Shown here in pieces: positions 1 through 6,815 of a stretch of 7,972 bases of DNA. Location: contig DEPS01000147.1 in the NCBI GenBank assembly GCA_002358875.1, positions 23,150-31,121 on the forward strand. The letters are read 5' to 3'. Every line of letters begins with the position of its first letter. Position 1 is the stretch's first letter. The translations under genes were made by a program, and so were the position numbers. Below the pieces are notes generated by a model, which saw nothing but the letters and a program-made list of their open reading frames with translations, was not told the DNA's origin and searched no databases. This DNA is from Lachnospiraceae bacterium UBA3386 (lineage in GTDB: Bacteria > Bacillota > Clostridia > Lachnospirales > Lachnospiraceae).

Positions 1-13
1 GGCTGCTGTTCTT

Positions 14-1435
14 TTACGCCTTTCTGCGGTTCTGGCCGTTTCCGGGCTGGGCGTAATACCGTTCCTTATCCGCATACATCCGCTCGTCGGAGATCCGGCT
101 CAGCTCAGTGATGCTCTCGGAAGGAAATTCTCTGTAGCTGGCATATCCCAGCGAGACAGACAGGGTTTTGACTTTCGAACCTCTCCAGGAGGCCATGCGC
201 TTTTTGAATTCCTCCAGGCATTCCTCCATCTGTTCCTGCGTCAGGTTCAGGAGCAGGGCAAATTCGTCTCCGCCAATTCGGTAGACCTTGCCATAGGCTC
301 CAAAGCTTTCCTTCAGGCACATGGCAGCTCCCTGAATCAGCTCGTCGCCTGCTGCATGACCCAGCGTATCGTTCGCCGTCTTGAGTCCATTTATATCCGC
401 CGTGATATAGATAAAGTTCTCGCCCACCCCTTTATCAAGCAGAACAATCTTTTCTTCCTCGAACGCCCGCCTGTTGAGAAGCATGGTGTTGTGATCTCTG
501 AAAGAGGCATTTGTGAGTACATTCGTCCGCATCACTATGATCCTGGAAGCGGCCAGCATCAGTGCCATCACCAGAAAACAGAGGACAATATTGAGGAAGA
601 TCACATTGTAGTAGCGTGTAGAAGCCTCCGAACCGTCCCCCTGGACGACCAGATACCAGTTCAGTCTTTCCAGATATTTGGTTACCGCGAACTTTCCCCC
701 TCCCAGACTGTGGAAGACATAGTCGCCTCCTGATTCCAGTATCAGAGGAATATCAATTTTCTCGTTCTCAATGGCGTCCTCCCTGGCGTTGATCTTCACC
801 TCCCCGGAAGCATCCACGAGATCGACACGCACGTTATAGCTGCTTTCCAGGCTCCGGAACAGGTCCCTGGCTGTTTCCATCCGTCTTCCGACACCGCATA
901 CACCCAAAAACTTCCCCTGTGCATCCAGAAGGCTCACATCCGCAAAGACGGTCAGCTCATCGTGAATATTGTCGACATCCACATCGATATTATATTCGGG
1001 CTTTAATTCCGTAAACTCCCTGTACCAGGCATCATTTTTGTTCCCGTCCGGATCGACAACCTTCAGGAGCCCCATGTAGGAATAGTACTTCTTTGTCGCA
1101 TCCGAAACCACGAATGCCTGCTCGTACCCCAGTCCGCTCTGCAGCTGATAGAGGTAGGCCTGCATCCGGTCCGCGAACTCACTCTCAGTATATTCCTGCT
1201 CGTGTTCCATCATTTCCATGAGAAAGCGGTCGTTCGCCATTGTCTTTGCGACAACGACCGGTTCCGACATTTCCCTGACGATGGTGTCATTGATGCGGGC
1301 AGCCAGCACCCTGCAGATCTCGCGGCTGTTATGCTGGGTCATTTCCCGCAGCGACCAGAGGGAGACGAAGGTGGACAGCAGAAAGCTGATGATGACGATG
1401 GAAAACGCCCGCTTAGTGATAATGTCTTTATCCAT
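14..1435 (-). CDS. Membrane-bound Cache-GGDEF diguanylate cyclase
   Basis: Predicted to make cyclic di-GMP from two GTP at the inner face of the membrane, controlled by an extracellular ligand sensor. The protein has 473 residues. A membrane segment at about 10-28 and another at about 277-300 flank an outside domain (about 30-275) that looks like a double Cache (dCache) sensor, with an aromatic W137-Y138 patch and an Asp-rich stretch near 151-159. The GGDEF domain follows (about 310-460). It has an intact G-G-D-E-F signature at 388-392 and the upstream substrate-site motif A-D-I-N-G-L with N-D-T-L-G-H-A-A-G-D (346-364). The RxxD inhibitory site expected five residues before GGDEF reads G-A-Y-G, so product inhibition at that site is probably absent. 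The start is an ATG with a weak SD, GGGAAG, 5 nt upstream. It begins 17 bp after the HD-GYP gene, so the two are very likely one transcript. The family is secure; the ligand is unknown. Confidence 0.93.
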   Translation of the reverse strand: MDKDIITKRAFSIVIISFLLSTFVSLWSLREMTQHNSREICRVLAARINDTIVREMSEPVVVAKTMANDRFLMEMMEHEQEYTESEFADRMQAYLYQLQSGLGYEQAFVVSDATKKYYSYMGLLKVVDPDGNKNDAWYREFTELKPEYNIDVDVDNIHDELTVFADVSLLDAQGKFLGVCGVGRRMETARDLFRSLESSYNVRVDLVDASGEVKINAREDAIENEKIDIPLILESGGDYVFHSLGGGKFAVTKYLERLNWYLVVQGDGSEASTRYYNVIFLNIVLCFLVMALMLAASRIIVMRTNVLTNASFRDHNTMLLNRRAFEEEKIVLLDKGVGENFIYITADINGLKTANDTLGHAAGDELIQGAAMCLKESFGAYGKVYRIGGDEFALLLNLTQEQMEECLEEFKKRMASWRGSKVKTLSVSLGYASYREFPSESITELSRISDERMYADKERYYAQPGNGQNRRKA

Positions 1436-1453
1436 ATTATCTTCCCGGCCTGC

Positions 1454-3829
1454 TCATTTACCGGCTTCCGCCCCCGCATCTTCCAGTCCTGCCTGGGCTA
1501 TACTTGAGTCTTCCGTCCCTGCAGCTTCCGGTCCTGCCTGTGTCCCGTTTCCGGCTTTCGTACCTGCACCTTCTTCCGGTTTGTCAGGTTCCGGTTCAGG
1601 CTGCGTATCCTTTTTCTGCTCTTCTTCTGCAGGCACCTGCGCTGCTGCAGCCCCCCTTCCAAGCCAGGCTGCCGATATTCTGCTGCCCTCGTACTTGTCC
1701 ATATGGCTCTCCATGACCTCGCGGACCTCATCCGAAGCATCAATAAAGGCCTTTGCCACCAGCGGATCAAAGTGAGTCCCGCTGTCCTTCTTTATAATAT
1801 CCATGGCCTTTTCAAAAGGCATGCCCTCTTTATAGCTTCTTTTGGAGACCAGGGCGTCAAAGACGTCAGCCACCGCCATGATTCTTGCCGACAGGGGGAT
1901 ATCCTCCCCGGCGAGTCCGCAGGGATAGCCTTTGCCATTCCATTTTTCATGGTGATAGTGGGCGAGATTCCTGGCCTCCTGCAGATAGGAGGAGTCCGCA
2001 TCCGACACCATATCCATGGCGCTGGCTATGACTTCGCTGCCCGCCGTGGTATGGGTCTTCATCAGATCGAATTCTTCATCCGTCAGCTTTCCGGGCTTAT
2101 TCAGGACCGCATCGGGAACCTGTATTTTTCCGACGTCATGAAGCGGGGCGGAATTGACCACATCGCGGGCAAATTCCTCCGTGATCTGGTCCGCGTAGTA
2201 TCCTTCCTTTTTAAGCTGCCGCGTGATGATGTCCACATAGGCCGCTGTCTTGCGGACATGATCGCCCGTGTTCTGGTCCCGGCTCTCCACCATGTCGGCG
2301 AGGACCATGACAAGTCCGTTCTGCAGGCGGCCGATCTGCTCGCCCTGCTCCTTCATCTGGTCCGTGTACGCCACCATGGCTTCCGTCGTCTTCACGATCG
2401 CCTTATAGAGGTTCTCAATCTCGTCATTTGTGGAGATGTCCAGCTTTTCCAGCTTTCTGAGAGAGGCGGCACAGGTCTCCTGATCATTAAAAGCCAGCTC
2501 GCCCGTCAGCATGGCCATACTGTTGATGGGCATGATCACATTGTACTCCGCCAGCCAGATCGTGACCGTGAGGATGATGACGAAAAAGCAGAGGAACAGC
2601 GAGACCACCCTGGTCAGGAACTGAAAGCCGCTGATCGCGATATGGTTCATATTGATATCCACTGCCGCGTAGCACTGACATTTCCCGCTGCTGTCATAGA
2701 CCGGATCATAAATTGTCAGGAGCCACCCGTAGGTCTCGTCTGAGGTCACCGGCTCGATCGCCTTTCCCGCCAGAAGATCCGGGAGGTAATCCGAAAAGGC
2801 CTGGTCAAACTCCACGATCTCTCCCGGCTCTCCGCCCTTTACCGTATCGGTATCCGGGTCGAAAACGACGTGGCATCCGTCCTCCAGGATCCGGTACACG
2901 TAGCAGAATTCGATCTTGTCCGAGACATCCATCAGTTTCCTGAAGGTTTCCATGGTATGGGCATATCCTTCGGCTTCCCAGCCCTTCTCGATATACTCAT
3001 CTACGCGGTCGGCATCAAAGCTGTCCTCCATTACCTTCACCACGCCCTGCGCCATTTCAAGCTGCTCCTGGATGGAAGCATTGCGGTAATGGATAAAGCT
3101 GATCAGGGTGACCACGACAGACATGATCAGGGTGGAGAAAGCCACAACGCAGATGATCTTTCCACGCAGCGACCTTTTACCGGTCTTGTTTTCGTCCAGG
3201 GCCTGCTTTGTCTCCTCGGTCAGAGGAGTCTGCCGCCACCATCTGAAGTGGAGAGTCTGCAGGAGGTCCTTGGGAAGAAACATCAGCAGGGCGCCCACGA
3301 TGCACACCGTGATGGTCTTGTCTGCGAGATCGATCAGCATATCCGCTGAAAACTGAGACCAGAACCGGCTCATCTTTCCCAGGCTGAACAGATAACAGGC
3401 CAGCGGGGCGGAGATTCCCGCCCCGAAATTAAATCCGTATAAAAGCCAGGTCAGCACCGAACCGATCCCGCCGCCGATCAGGCTGAACGTCAGGATAACC
3501 GCCGGCCACCTCGACGGTCTGCTGTAAAACTTTTTTGCGGCAAAGCCCGCTGAGCAGACAGCAATCAGAATGTTTAAAAATCCGTAGTAAGTCGTCTCTG
3601 TGTCGGCGATCCCGTTAATCAGATTGGTCAGGGAGCCCACGATGATCCCGGGTATATATCCCCCAATGGCAGCCACCAGTGCGGAACCGATGTTGTCCAG
3701 AAAGAGAGGGATGTGCAGGCCTGTCGCCAGCCTCACCCCCAGAAAGTTCATCAGGAGACCCAGCGCACAGAGCAGAACCATCTGGCGCCCGTTTTTACGT
3801 CTTTGCAAAATCATGTTTTCGAAATCCAC
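1454..3829 (-). CDS. Multi-domain membrane sensor HD-GYP phosphodiesterase
   Basis: Predicted cyclic di-GMP phosphodiesterase in the membrane (791 residues). The order is: a hydrophobic block of about five or six membrane segments (17-187) resembling ECF-transporter substrate-binding components; a cytoplasmic linker; a membrane segment (224-246); an outside Cache-like sensor (about 247-402); a membrane segment (405-427); a HAMP-like linker (428-485); an HD-GYP domain (503-712); and a Pro/Glu then Ala/Gly-rich tail (about 725-791). The HD-GYP metal and signature residues are all present: E515, H524, H564-D565, H593, H626-H627-E628 followed by G632-K-G-Y-P636, D655 and K663. I chose a GTG start at 3829 because GAGGTGG (3835-3841) sits 5 nt upstream. 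A GTG three codons earlier (3838) overlaps that SD. The next gene is a diguanylate cyclase 17 bp downstream, which suggests paired control of cyclic di-GMP. The HD-GYP call is firm; calling the N-terminal block transporter-like rests on its look alone. Confidence 0.92.
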   Translation of the reverse strand: MDFENMILQRRKNGRQMVLLCALGLLMNFLGVRLATGLHIPLFLDNIGSALVAAIGGYIPGIIVGSLTNLINGIADTETTYYGFLNILIAVCSAGFAAKKFYSRPSRWPAVILTFSLIGGGIGSVLTWLLYGFNFGAGISAPLACYLFSLGKMSRFWSQFSADMLIDLADKTITVCIVGALLMFLPKDLLQTLHFRWWRQTPLTEETKQALDENKTGKRSLRGKIICVVAFSTLIMSVVVTLISFIHYRNASIQEQLEMAQGVVKVMEDSFDADRVDEYIEKGWEAEGYAHTMETFRKLMDVSDKIEFCYVYRILEDGCHVVFDPDTDTVKGGEPGEIVEFDQAFSDYLPDLLAGKAIEPVTSDETYGWLLTIYDPVYDSSGKCQCYAAVDINMNHIAISGFQFLTRVVSLFLCFFVIILTVTIWLAEYNVIMPINSMAMLTGELAFNDQETCAASLRKLEKLDISTNDEIENLYKAIVKTTEAMVAYTDQMKEQGEQIGRLQNGLVMVLADMVESRDQNTGDHVRKTAAYVDIITRQLKKEGYYADQITEEFARDVVNSAPLHDVGKIQVPDAVLNKPGKLTDEEFDLMKTHTTAGSEVIASAMDMVSDADSSYLQEARNLAHYHHEKWNGKGYPCGLAGEDIPLSARIMAVADVFDALVSKRSYKEGMPFEKAMDIIKKDSGTHFDPLVAKAFIDASDEVREVMESHMDKYEGSRISAAWLGRGAAAAQVPAEEEQKKDTQPEPEPDKPEEGAGTKAGNGTQAGPEAAGTEDSSIAQAGLEDAGAEAGK

Positions 3830-3834
3830 TGTTT

Positions 3835-3841
3835 CCACCTC
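3835..3841 (-). promoter_or_regulatory. SD site deciding the HD-GYP start
   Basis: The minus strand reads GAGGTGG, then five bases, then GTG at 3829. The upstream in-frame GTG at 3838 lies inside this SD, so the downstream GTG is preferred. Confidence 0.6.
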
Positions 3842-3858
3842 AAATACAACAGAATAAT

Positions 3859-3882
3859 GACTGGAACAAAAAAGCCCCAGTC
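3859..3882 (-). promoter_or_regulatory. Leader hairpin upstream of the HD-GYP gene
   Basis: On the minus strand GACTGG pairs with CCAGTC. Two further G-U pairs can close the inner stem, leaving a loop of CTTTTTTG. It lies in the predicted untranslated leader about 20 bp before the SD. No T-tract follows the stem, so it is not a standard terminator. Its role is unknown; it could affect mRNA stability or translation. Confidence 0.4.
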
Positions 3883-3952
3883 GATCCAGGTTCTGACGGA
3901 CATCTCTTTTATAAGAAGCAGCAAAGATGCCCCGGAGAAATAAACAGAAATC

Positions 3953-3982
3953 ATTATCTCACAGAAACACCTTTTTTGTCTA
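3953..3982 (-). promoter_or_regulatory. Predicted promoter for the HD-GYP/GGDEF operon
   Basis: The minus strand has TAGACA (3982-3977), an 18-bp spacer and GATAAT (3958-3953). Each box matches the sigma-70/SigA consensus at five of six positions. Transcription would start near 3946 and give a leader of about 115 nt. The spot is AT-rich and in the only sizeable gap before this operon. I see no terminator after gatD, so read-through from murT-gatD is also possible. Confidence 0.45.
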
Positions 3983-3985
3983 TCC

Positions 3986-4020
3986 GATATAATATCCAAA
4001 ACCTTTTGTTTTATTAATAA
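3986..4020. repeat. Two AT-rich palindromes upstream of the HD-GYP promoter
   Basis: GATATAATATC (3986-3996) is a perfect odd palindrome and TTATTAATAA (4011-4020) is a perfect even one. They lie directly upstream of the predicted -35 box, where an activator or repressor could bind. AT-rich DNA often gives short palindromes by chance, so the call is tentative. Confidence 0.25.
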
Positions 4021-4108
4021 GATGGTATAAGCGGAAAATTACTTGCGGCAGCAGACCGGCTCATGCAGGCGGGACATTTTTCTGATTCAAGTATGTGCGG
4101 CCTTTTTC

Positions 4109-4858
4109 TCATCGAAACCGGAGACAGGGGCGATTTCGCAGGATCCTTTCCTCCATGGTTTTATGCGCCTGCATCTCAAACCGGTCCTCAAGAGGCTGCA
4201 GGTCACAGCTTCCGTATTTATACTGCAGTGCAGTTTCCAGCAGCAGATCCGCGAAGGCAGGATTTTTGGGAAGGACCGGCCCGTGGCTGTACGTACAGAA
4301 AGCGTTTCGGTACCGGGCGCCTTCCGTCCCGTCTTTTCCATTGTTTCCATAGCCCCGGAGGACTTTTCCCAGCGGCTGTACGCCGCTGCCCAGCCAGGTG
4401 CGGCCGCTGTGGTTTTCAAAACCGACGACAAGGGCGGCCTCCTTCTCTACACGGAAGGCATAATTGCCGATCATCCTTTTTTTCCCGCCGACAGTGTAAA
4501 AATCCATCGCGCCCAAAAACTCACATTTTGTCCCGTCGGCAGTCTCATAATAATGACCCATCATCTGATAGCCGCCGCATATGCACAGAAAAGTTTTTCC
4601 GTCCTCCAGTGCCTCCCTGATCGGGACTCCTTTTCTGCGGCGCAGGTCCTCCAGCAGGACCTCCTGGTCAAAGTCCTGTCCCCCGCCGATAAAAAAGAGA
4701 TCAAAAGCCCCGGGATCGAGCCGGTCCCCGACCTGCACGGATTCGACACTGCAGCCGATCCCCCTCCACTCGAGGCGCTTCTGCAGACACAGAATATTCC
4801 CCCGATCCCCGTACAGATTCAGCAGTTCAGGATATAAATGGCATATCTTCAGTTTCAT
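4109..4858 (-). CDS. gatD: Lipid II isoglutaminyl synthase, glutaminase subunit GatD
   Basis: The class I glutamine amidotransferase half of the MurT/GatD complex. It releases ammonia from glutamine, which MurT uses to convert D-glutamate in the lipid II stem peptide to D-isoglutamine. This happens in the cytoplasm at the membrane. The protein has 249 residues, close to the roughly 243 of Staphylococcus aureus GatD. The N-terminus M-K-L-K-I-C-H-L-Y-P-E-L-L-N-L-Y-G-D-R-G-N is typical of the family. The nucleophile is C94 in I-C-G-G-Y-Q, and the catalytic His is H192 in T-Y-S-H-G-P-x-L-P-K-N-P. R128 in K-K-R-M-I-G-N-Y matches the position of a substrate-binding Arg known in S. aureus. The start is ATG at 4858 with AGGGGGA (4865-4871) 6 nt upstream; upstream in-frame ATGs at 4864 and 4891 are too close to, or upstream of, that SD. 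It follows murT by 62 bp, as the paired function requires. Confidence 0.95.
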   Translation of the reverse strand: MKLKICHLYPELLNLYGDRGNILCLQKRLEWRGIGCSVESVQVGDRLDPGAFDLFFIGGGQDFDQEVLLEDLRRRKGVPIREALEDGKTFLCICGGYQMMGHYYETADGTKCEFLGAMDFYTVGGKKRMIGNYAFRVEKEAALVVGFENHSGRTWLGSGVQPLGKVLRGYGNNGKDGTEGARYRNAFCTYSHGPVLPKNPAFADLLLETALQYKYGSCDLQPLEDRFEMQAHKTMEERILRNRPCLRFR

Positions 4859-4864
4859 ATTCAT

Positions 4865-4890
4865 TCCCCCTGCCGCAGGCCAGTGCGGCA
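4865..4890 (-). promoter_or_regulatory. Intercistronic stem-loop abutting the gatD ribosome binding site
   Basis: On the minus strand TGCCGCA (4890-4884) pairs perfectly with TGCGGCA (4877-4871) around the loop CTGGCC. The last A of the stem is also the first base of the SD AGGGGGA (4871-4865), and gatD starts 6 nt after it. There is no T-tract, so it is unlikely to end transcription. It may set the MurT:GatD translation ratio or protect the mRNA. Confidence 0.55.
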
Positions 4891-4920
4891 TAAATATCGT
4901 GCCCGGGCAGACATTTAATC

Positions 4921-6486
4921 TTATCCTTTCCAGAATTCCTCTCTCCCGGATGCCTTGCGGAGGGCATCCCTAAGGGGAAGCATGGTCGTATAATTGGGCA
5001 GGATGAAAACAGGCACCCCGCTTTTGCGGATCCACCAAAGAAGCCGGCGGAGATCTTTTGCGCACCTGATCCTGTCTTCCTGCGCTCCCGCATATTTGAG
5101 CCGCAGCTGCATGTCCCCGGCCCGTCTTCCCCAGACACACATGCTCCTCACCAGGCTCTCTGAACAGAGCTTTTCGTAGTGCGCGTCCCATATCCAGGAG
5201 ACGTCATGTCCGTCAGCATCAAGATCATTCAGGCACAGGACGGCATTGAAGGGCTTACCGAGGCTGCAGAGATAATCAATGGCCTGATTGCACCCGGCGG
5301 GATTCTTTACCAGGATCATCTGTACCCCAACGCCGTCCAGGTCAAATGTTTCCATTCGTCCGAAGGTTCCCGCCGCCTCCCCGAGAGACGCAATGGTTTC
5401 GCTGACCGGATATCCCGCCGCCGCACATGCGCACAGCGCGGCTGCCGCGTTATAGACATTATAGAGGGCGGGGGTCCCGATCCGCATGCGGACAGGCTCC
5501 GCATCCGATCCCTGCAAAGTTCCTGGGCCATGCTCTGCATCTGTCACCCGCACCAGGCCGGATTCCCGCACAGCCACATGCACATCCGTGCCCTCCGCAG
5601 AGATACAGTCGATCGAGGTCACCGCCACATCCGGCTCCGGCCGCGAATATCCGCAGCAGGGGCAGTAGAATCCTCCCAGATGGGCAAAGGTGTGATAATG
5701 ATACCTGTATTTAGTCCCGCACCGGATGCAGTACCTCGCATCGCCGGGATCCCCGTTTTCATCAGCTGCCTCCCCGTCATTTCCGACATCCGATTTTCCC
5801 TTTCCGATCCCTTTCTCTGCACATCCCTCCTCCAGGCCAAACCAGGCCACAGGATTTGGAACATTCTGCGCGAGGGAAGCTGTCAGGGAATCGTCCGCAT
5901 TGAGGCACAGGACGGCATCCGGAGCCTCCCTGATCCCTGAGCGAACTGCTTCCAGCGTGTGCATGACTTCTCCGTAGCGGTCGAGCTGATCCCGGAAAAG
6001 ATTGGTCACAAGGATCATCTTCGGCCTTACAAGGGGTGTCACCAGATGCAGAGCACCCTCGTCACACTCGATCACTGCGTACCGCTTAGTCGGGCGCCCG
6101 CGCCAGTCGGCAGCCGACGCAAATTCCGCTGTCACGCCCGAGAGCAGGTTTGCTCCTGACCTGTTTGCCACCACCTCCCGCCCGGATGCCTCCAGTGCGT
6201 GCTCCAGCATCCGCGCCGTCGTTGTCTTCCCGTTGGTACCGGTGACAATGAACGTCTCCATCCCACGGGAAACCTCCTTTAGAAGATCCCCCTGCAGCTT
6301 CATTGCCAGGACACCCGGCAGTGCCGTGCCGCCGCTGTGCATCCTGCGGAGCGCCTGACGGGTCAGCCTGCACAGGGCGACAGCCGCGATCAGGCGCAGG
6401 CTCTCCTTTTTCCGACCTGCATGATCTGTATTTTTCGCATTCCCATGCTCCTTTTTCCGCATCTTCTCAAGCATCGTTTTATACAT
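4921..6486 (-). CDS. murT: Lipid II isoglutaminyl synthase, Mur ligase-like subunit MurT
   Basis: The ATP-using subunit that activates the alpha-carboxyl of D-Glu in lipid II and adds ammonia supplied by GatD. This is important for peptidoglycan cross-linking in Gram-positives. From the chosen start there are 521 residues, longer than S. aureus MurT (about 437). The order is: a charged N-terminal extension (1-28); the conserved family start L-R-L-I-A-A-V-A-L-C-R-L (29-40); the ATP loop T-G-T-N-G-K-T-T-T (82-90); the Mur central domain with E-C-D-E-G-A (140-145); a zinc ribbon with C253, C256, C275 and C278; N-P-A-G-x-N (395-400); and the C-terminal MurT domain with N-D-L-D-A-D-G-H-D-V-S-W-I-W-D (420-434), which holds the acidic residue thought to complete the GatD catalytic site. 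An acidic low-complexity insert lies at about 220-251. I chose ATG 6486 for its GGGAAGG SD, although the spacing is short (2 nt). ATGs at 6474 and 6462 and a GTG at 6567 remain possible. Confidence 0.93.
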   Translation of the reverse strand: MYKTMLEKMRKKEHGNAKNTDHAGRKKESLRLIAAVALCRLTRQALRRMHSGGTALPGVLAMKLQGDLLKEVSRGMETFIVTGTNGKTTTARMLEHALEASGREVVANRSGANLLSGVTAEFASAADWRGRPTKRYAVIECDEGALHLVTPLVRPKMILVTNLFRDQLDRYGEVMHTLEAVRSGIREAPDAVLCLNADDSLTASLAQNVPNPVAWFGLEEGCAEKGIGKGKSDVGNDGEAADENGDPGDARYCIRCGTKYRYHYHTFAHLGGFYCPCCGYSRPEPDVAVTSIDCISAEGTDVHVAVRESGLVRVTDAEHGPGTLQGSDAEPVRMRIGTPALYNVYNAAAALCACAAAGYPVSETIASLGEAAGTFGRMETFDLDGVGVQMILVKNPAGCNQAIDYLCSLGKPFNAVLCLNDLDADGHDVSWIWDAHYEKLCSESLVRSMCVWGRRAGDMQLRLKYAGAQEDRIRCAKDLRRLLWWIRKSGVPVFILPNYTTMLPLRDALRKASGREEFWKG

Positions 6487-6641
6487 TTCCTTCCCGGGCC
6501 GCAGAACAGTTCCGCGGCTCCATCTTCCGTGGTCATCCAGCTTCTCACGGCCGGCAATGCTCCGCACGGCCCGCTGCGAGGATCATGTTAAAACCGGATC
6601 ATTACCATATCTTTTAAAAAAACGATTTCCTGACAAAAAAG

Positions 6642-6679
6642 AACGGCCGGTAAGCTGCAAAAGAAACCGCCGTTTTTTT
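6642..6679 (-). terminator. Terminator-like hairpin with T-tracts on both strands
   Basis: The arms AACGGCCGGT (6642-6651) and ACCGCCGTT (6666-6674) form nine pairs with one bulged C and a 14-nt loop. On the minus strand the stem is followed by CTTTTTT; on the plus strand by TTTTTTT. The minus-strand form fits the end of a bioY transcript. It also lies downstream of the predicted murT promoter and so could act as an attenuator. Structure confidence is good; its role is open. Confidence 0.6.
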
Positions 6680-6719
6680 CATCAGAAAATGAATTTCCGA
6701 AAAAACTGCGATTTCTCTC

Positions 6720-6735
6720 ACGGCCTCCTTGCCGT
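6720..6735 (-). promoter_or_regulatory. Small hairpin displaying an SD-like AAGGAG in its loop
   Basis: The minus strand reads ACGGC, AAGGAG, GCCGT: a five-pair stem with the SD-like sequence as loop. Its arms are the same sequence as the arms of the terminator-like hairpin downstream, so the two structures could swap partners. A GTG follows two bases after AAGGAGG. Confidence 0.35.
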
Positions 6736-6778
6736 TGTTTCTGTGCACTGGATAGCGATCTTCTTCCAGTTATATGTA

Positions 6779-6807
6779 AGTATTGCAGATACCTCTTCGT
6801 CTGTCAA
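6779..6807 (-). promoter_or_regulatory. Predicted promoter for murT-gatD
   Basis: The minus strand has a perfect TTGACA -35 box (6807-6802), a 17-bp spacer and AATACT (6784-6779), which matches the -10 consensus TATAAT at four of six positions. It lies between bioY and murT. The transcript would start near 6772 and carry a leader of about 285 nt. Confidence 0.5.
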
Positions 6808-6815
6808 CCGGATCT

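Noticed and set aside
1703..2743. 346-codon plus-strand open frame
   Set aside because: It lies wholly opposite the HD-GYP gene, has no recognisable domain, and reflects codon bias of the real gene on the minus strand.
3842..3952. Cyclic di-GMP riboswitch (GEMM) in the HD-GYP leader
   Set aside because: It was looked for because of the gene's function. The conserved GEMM-type blocks are not visible in the leader.
4021..4108. Intrinsic terminator after gatD
   Set aside because: No GC-rich stem followed by a T-tract could be found on the minus strand here.
4043..4837. 264-codon plus-strand open frame
   Set aside because: It is antisense to gatD, whose catalytic motifs are unmistakable. The plus-strand translation has no family features.
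4859..4891. Upstream ATG starts for gatD at 4891 and 4864
   Set aside because: The first lies in the stem-loop upstream of the SD, and the second is directly adjacent to the SD with no spacing. The ATG at 4858 fits both the SD and the family N-terminus.
5179..5940. 253-codon plus-strand open frame
   Set aside because: It is antisense to murT and rich in Arg, Pro and Ser as expected of a shadow frame in GC-rich DNA.
6718..6807. 29-codon TTG-started ORF with AGGAG upstream
   Set aside because: Its TTG is the first half of the TTGACA -35 box, and the frame overlaps the whole promoter. A promoter explains the sequence better, though a tiny gene cannot be ruled out.
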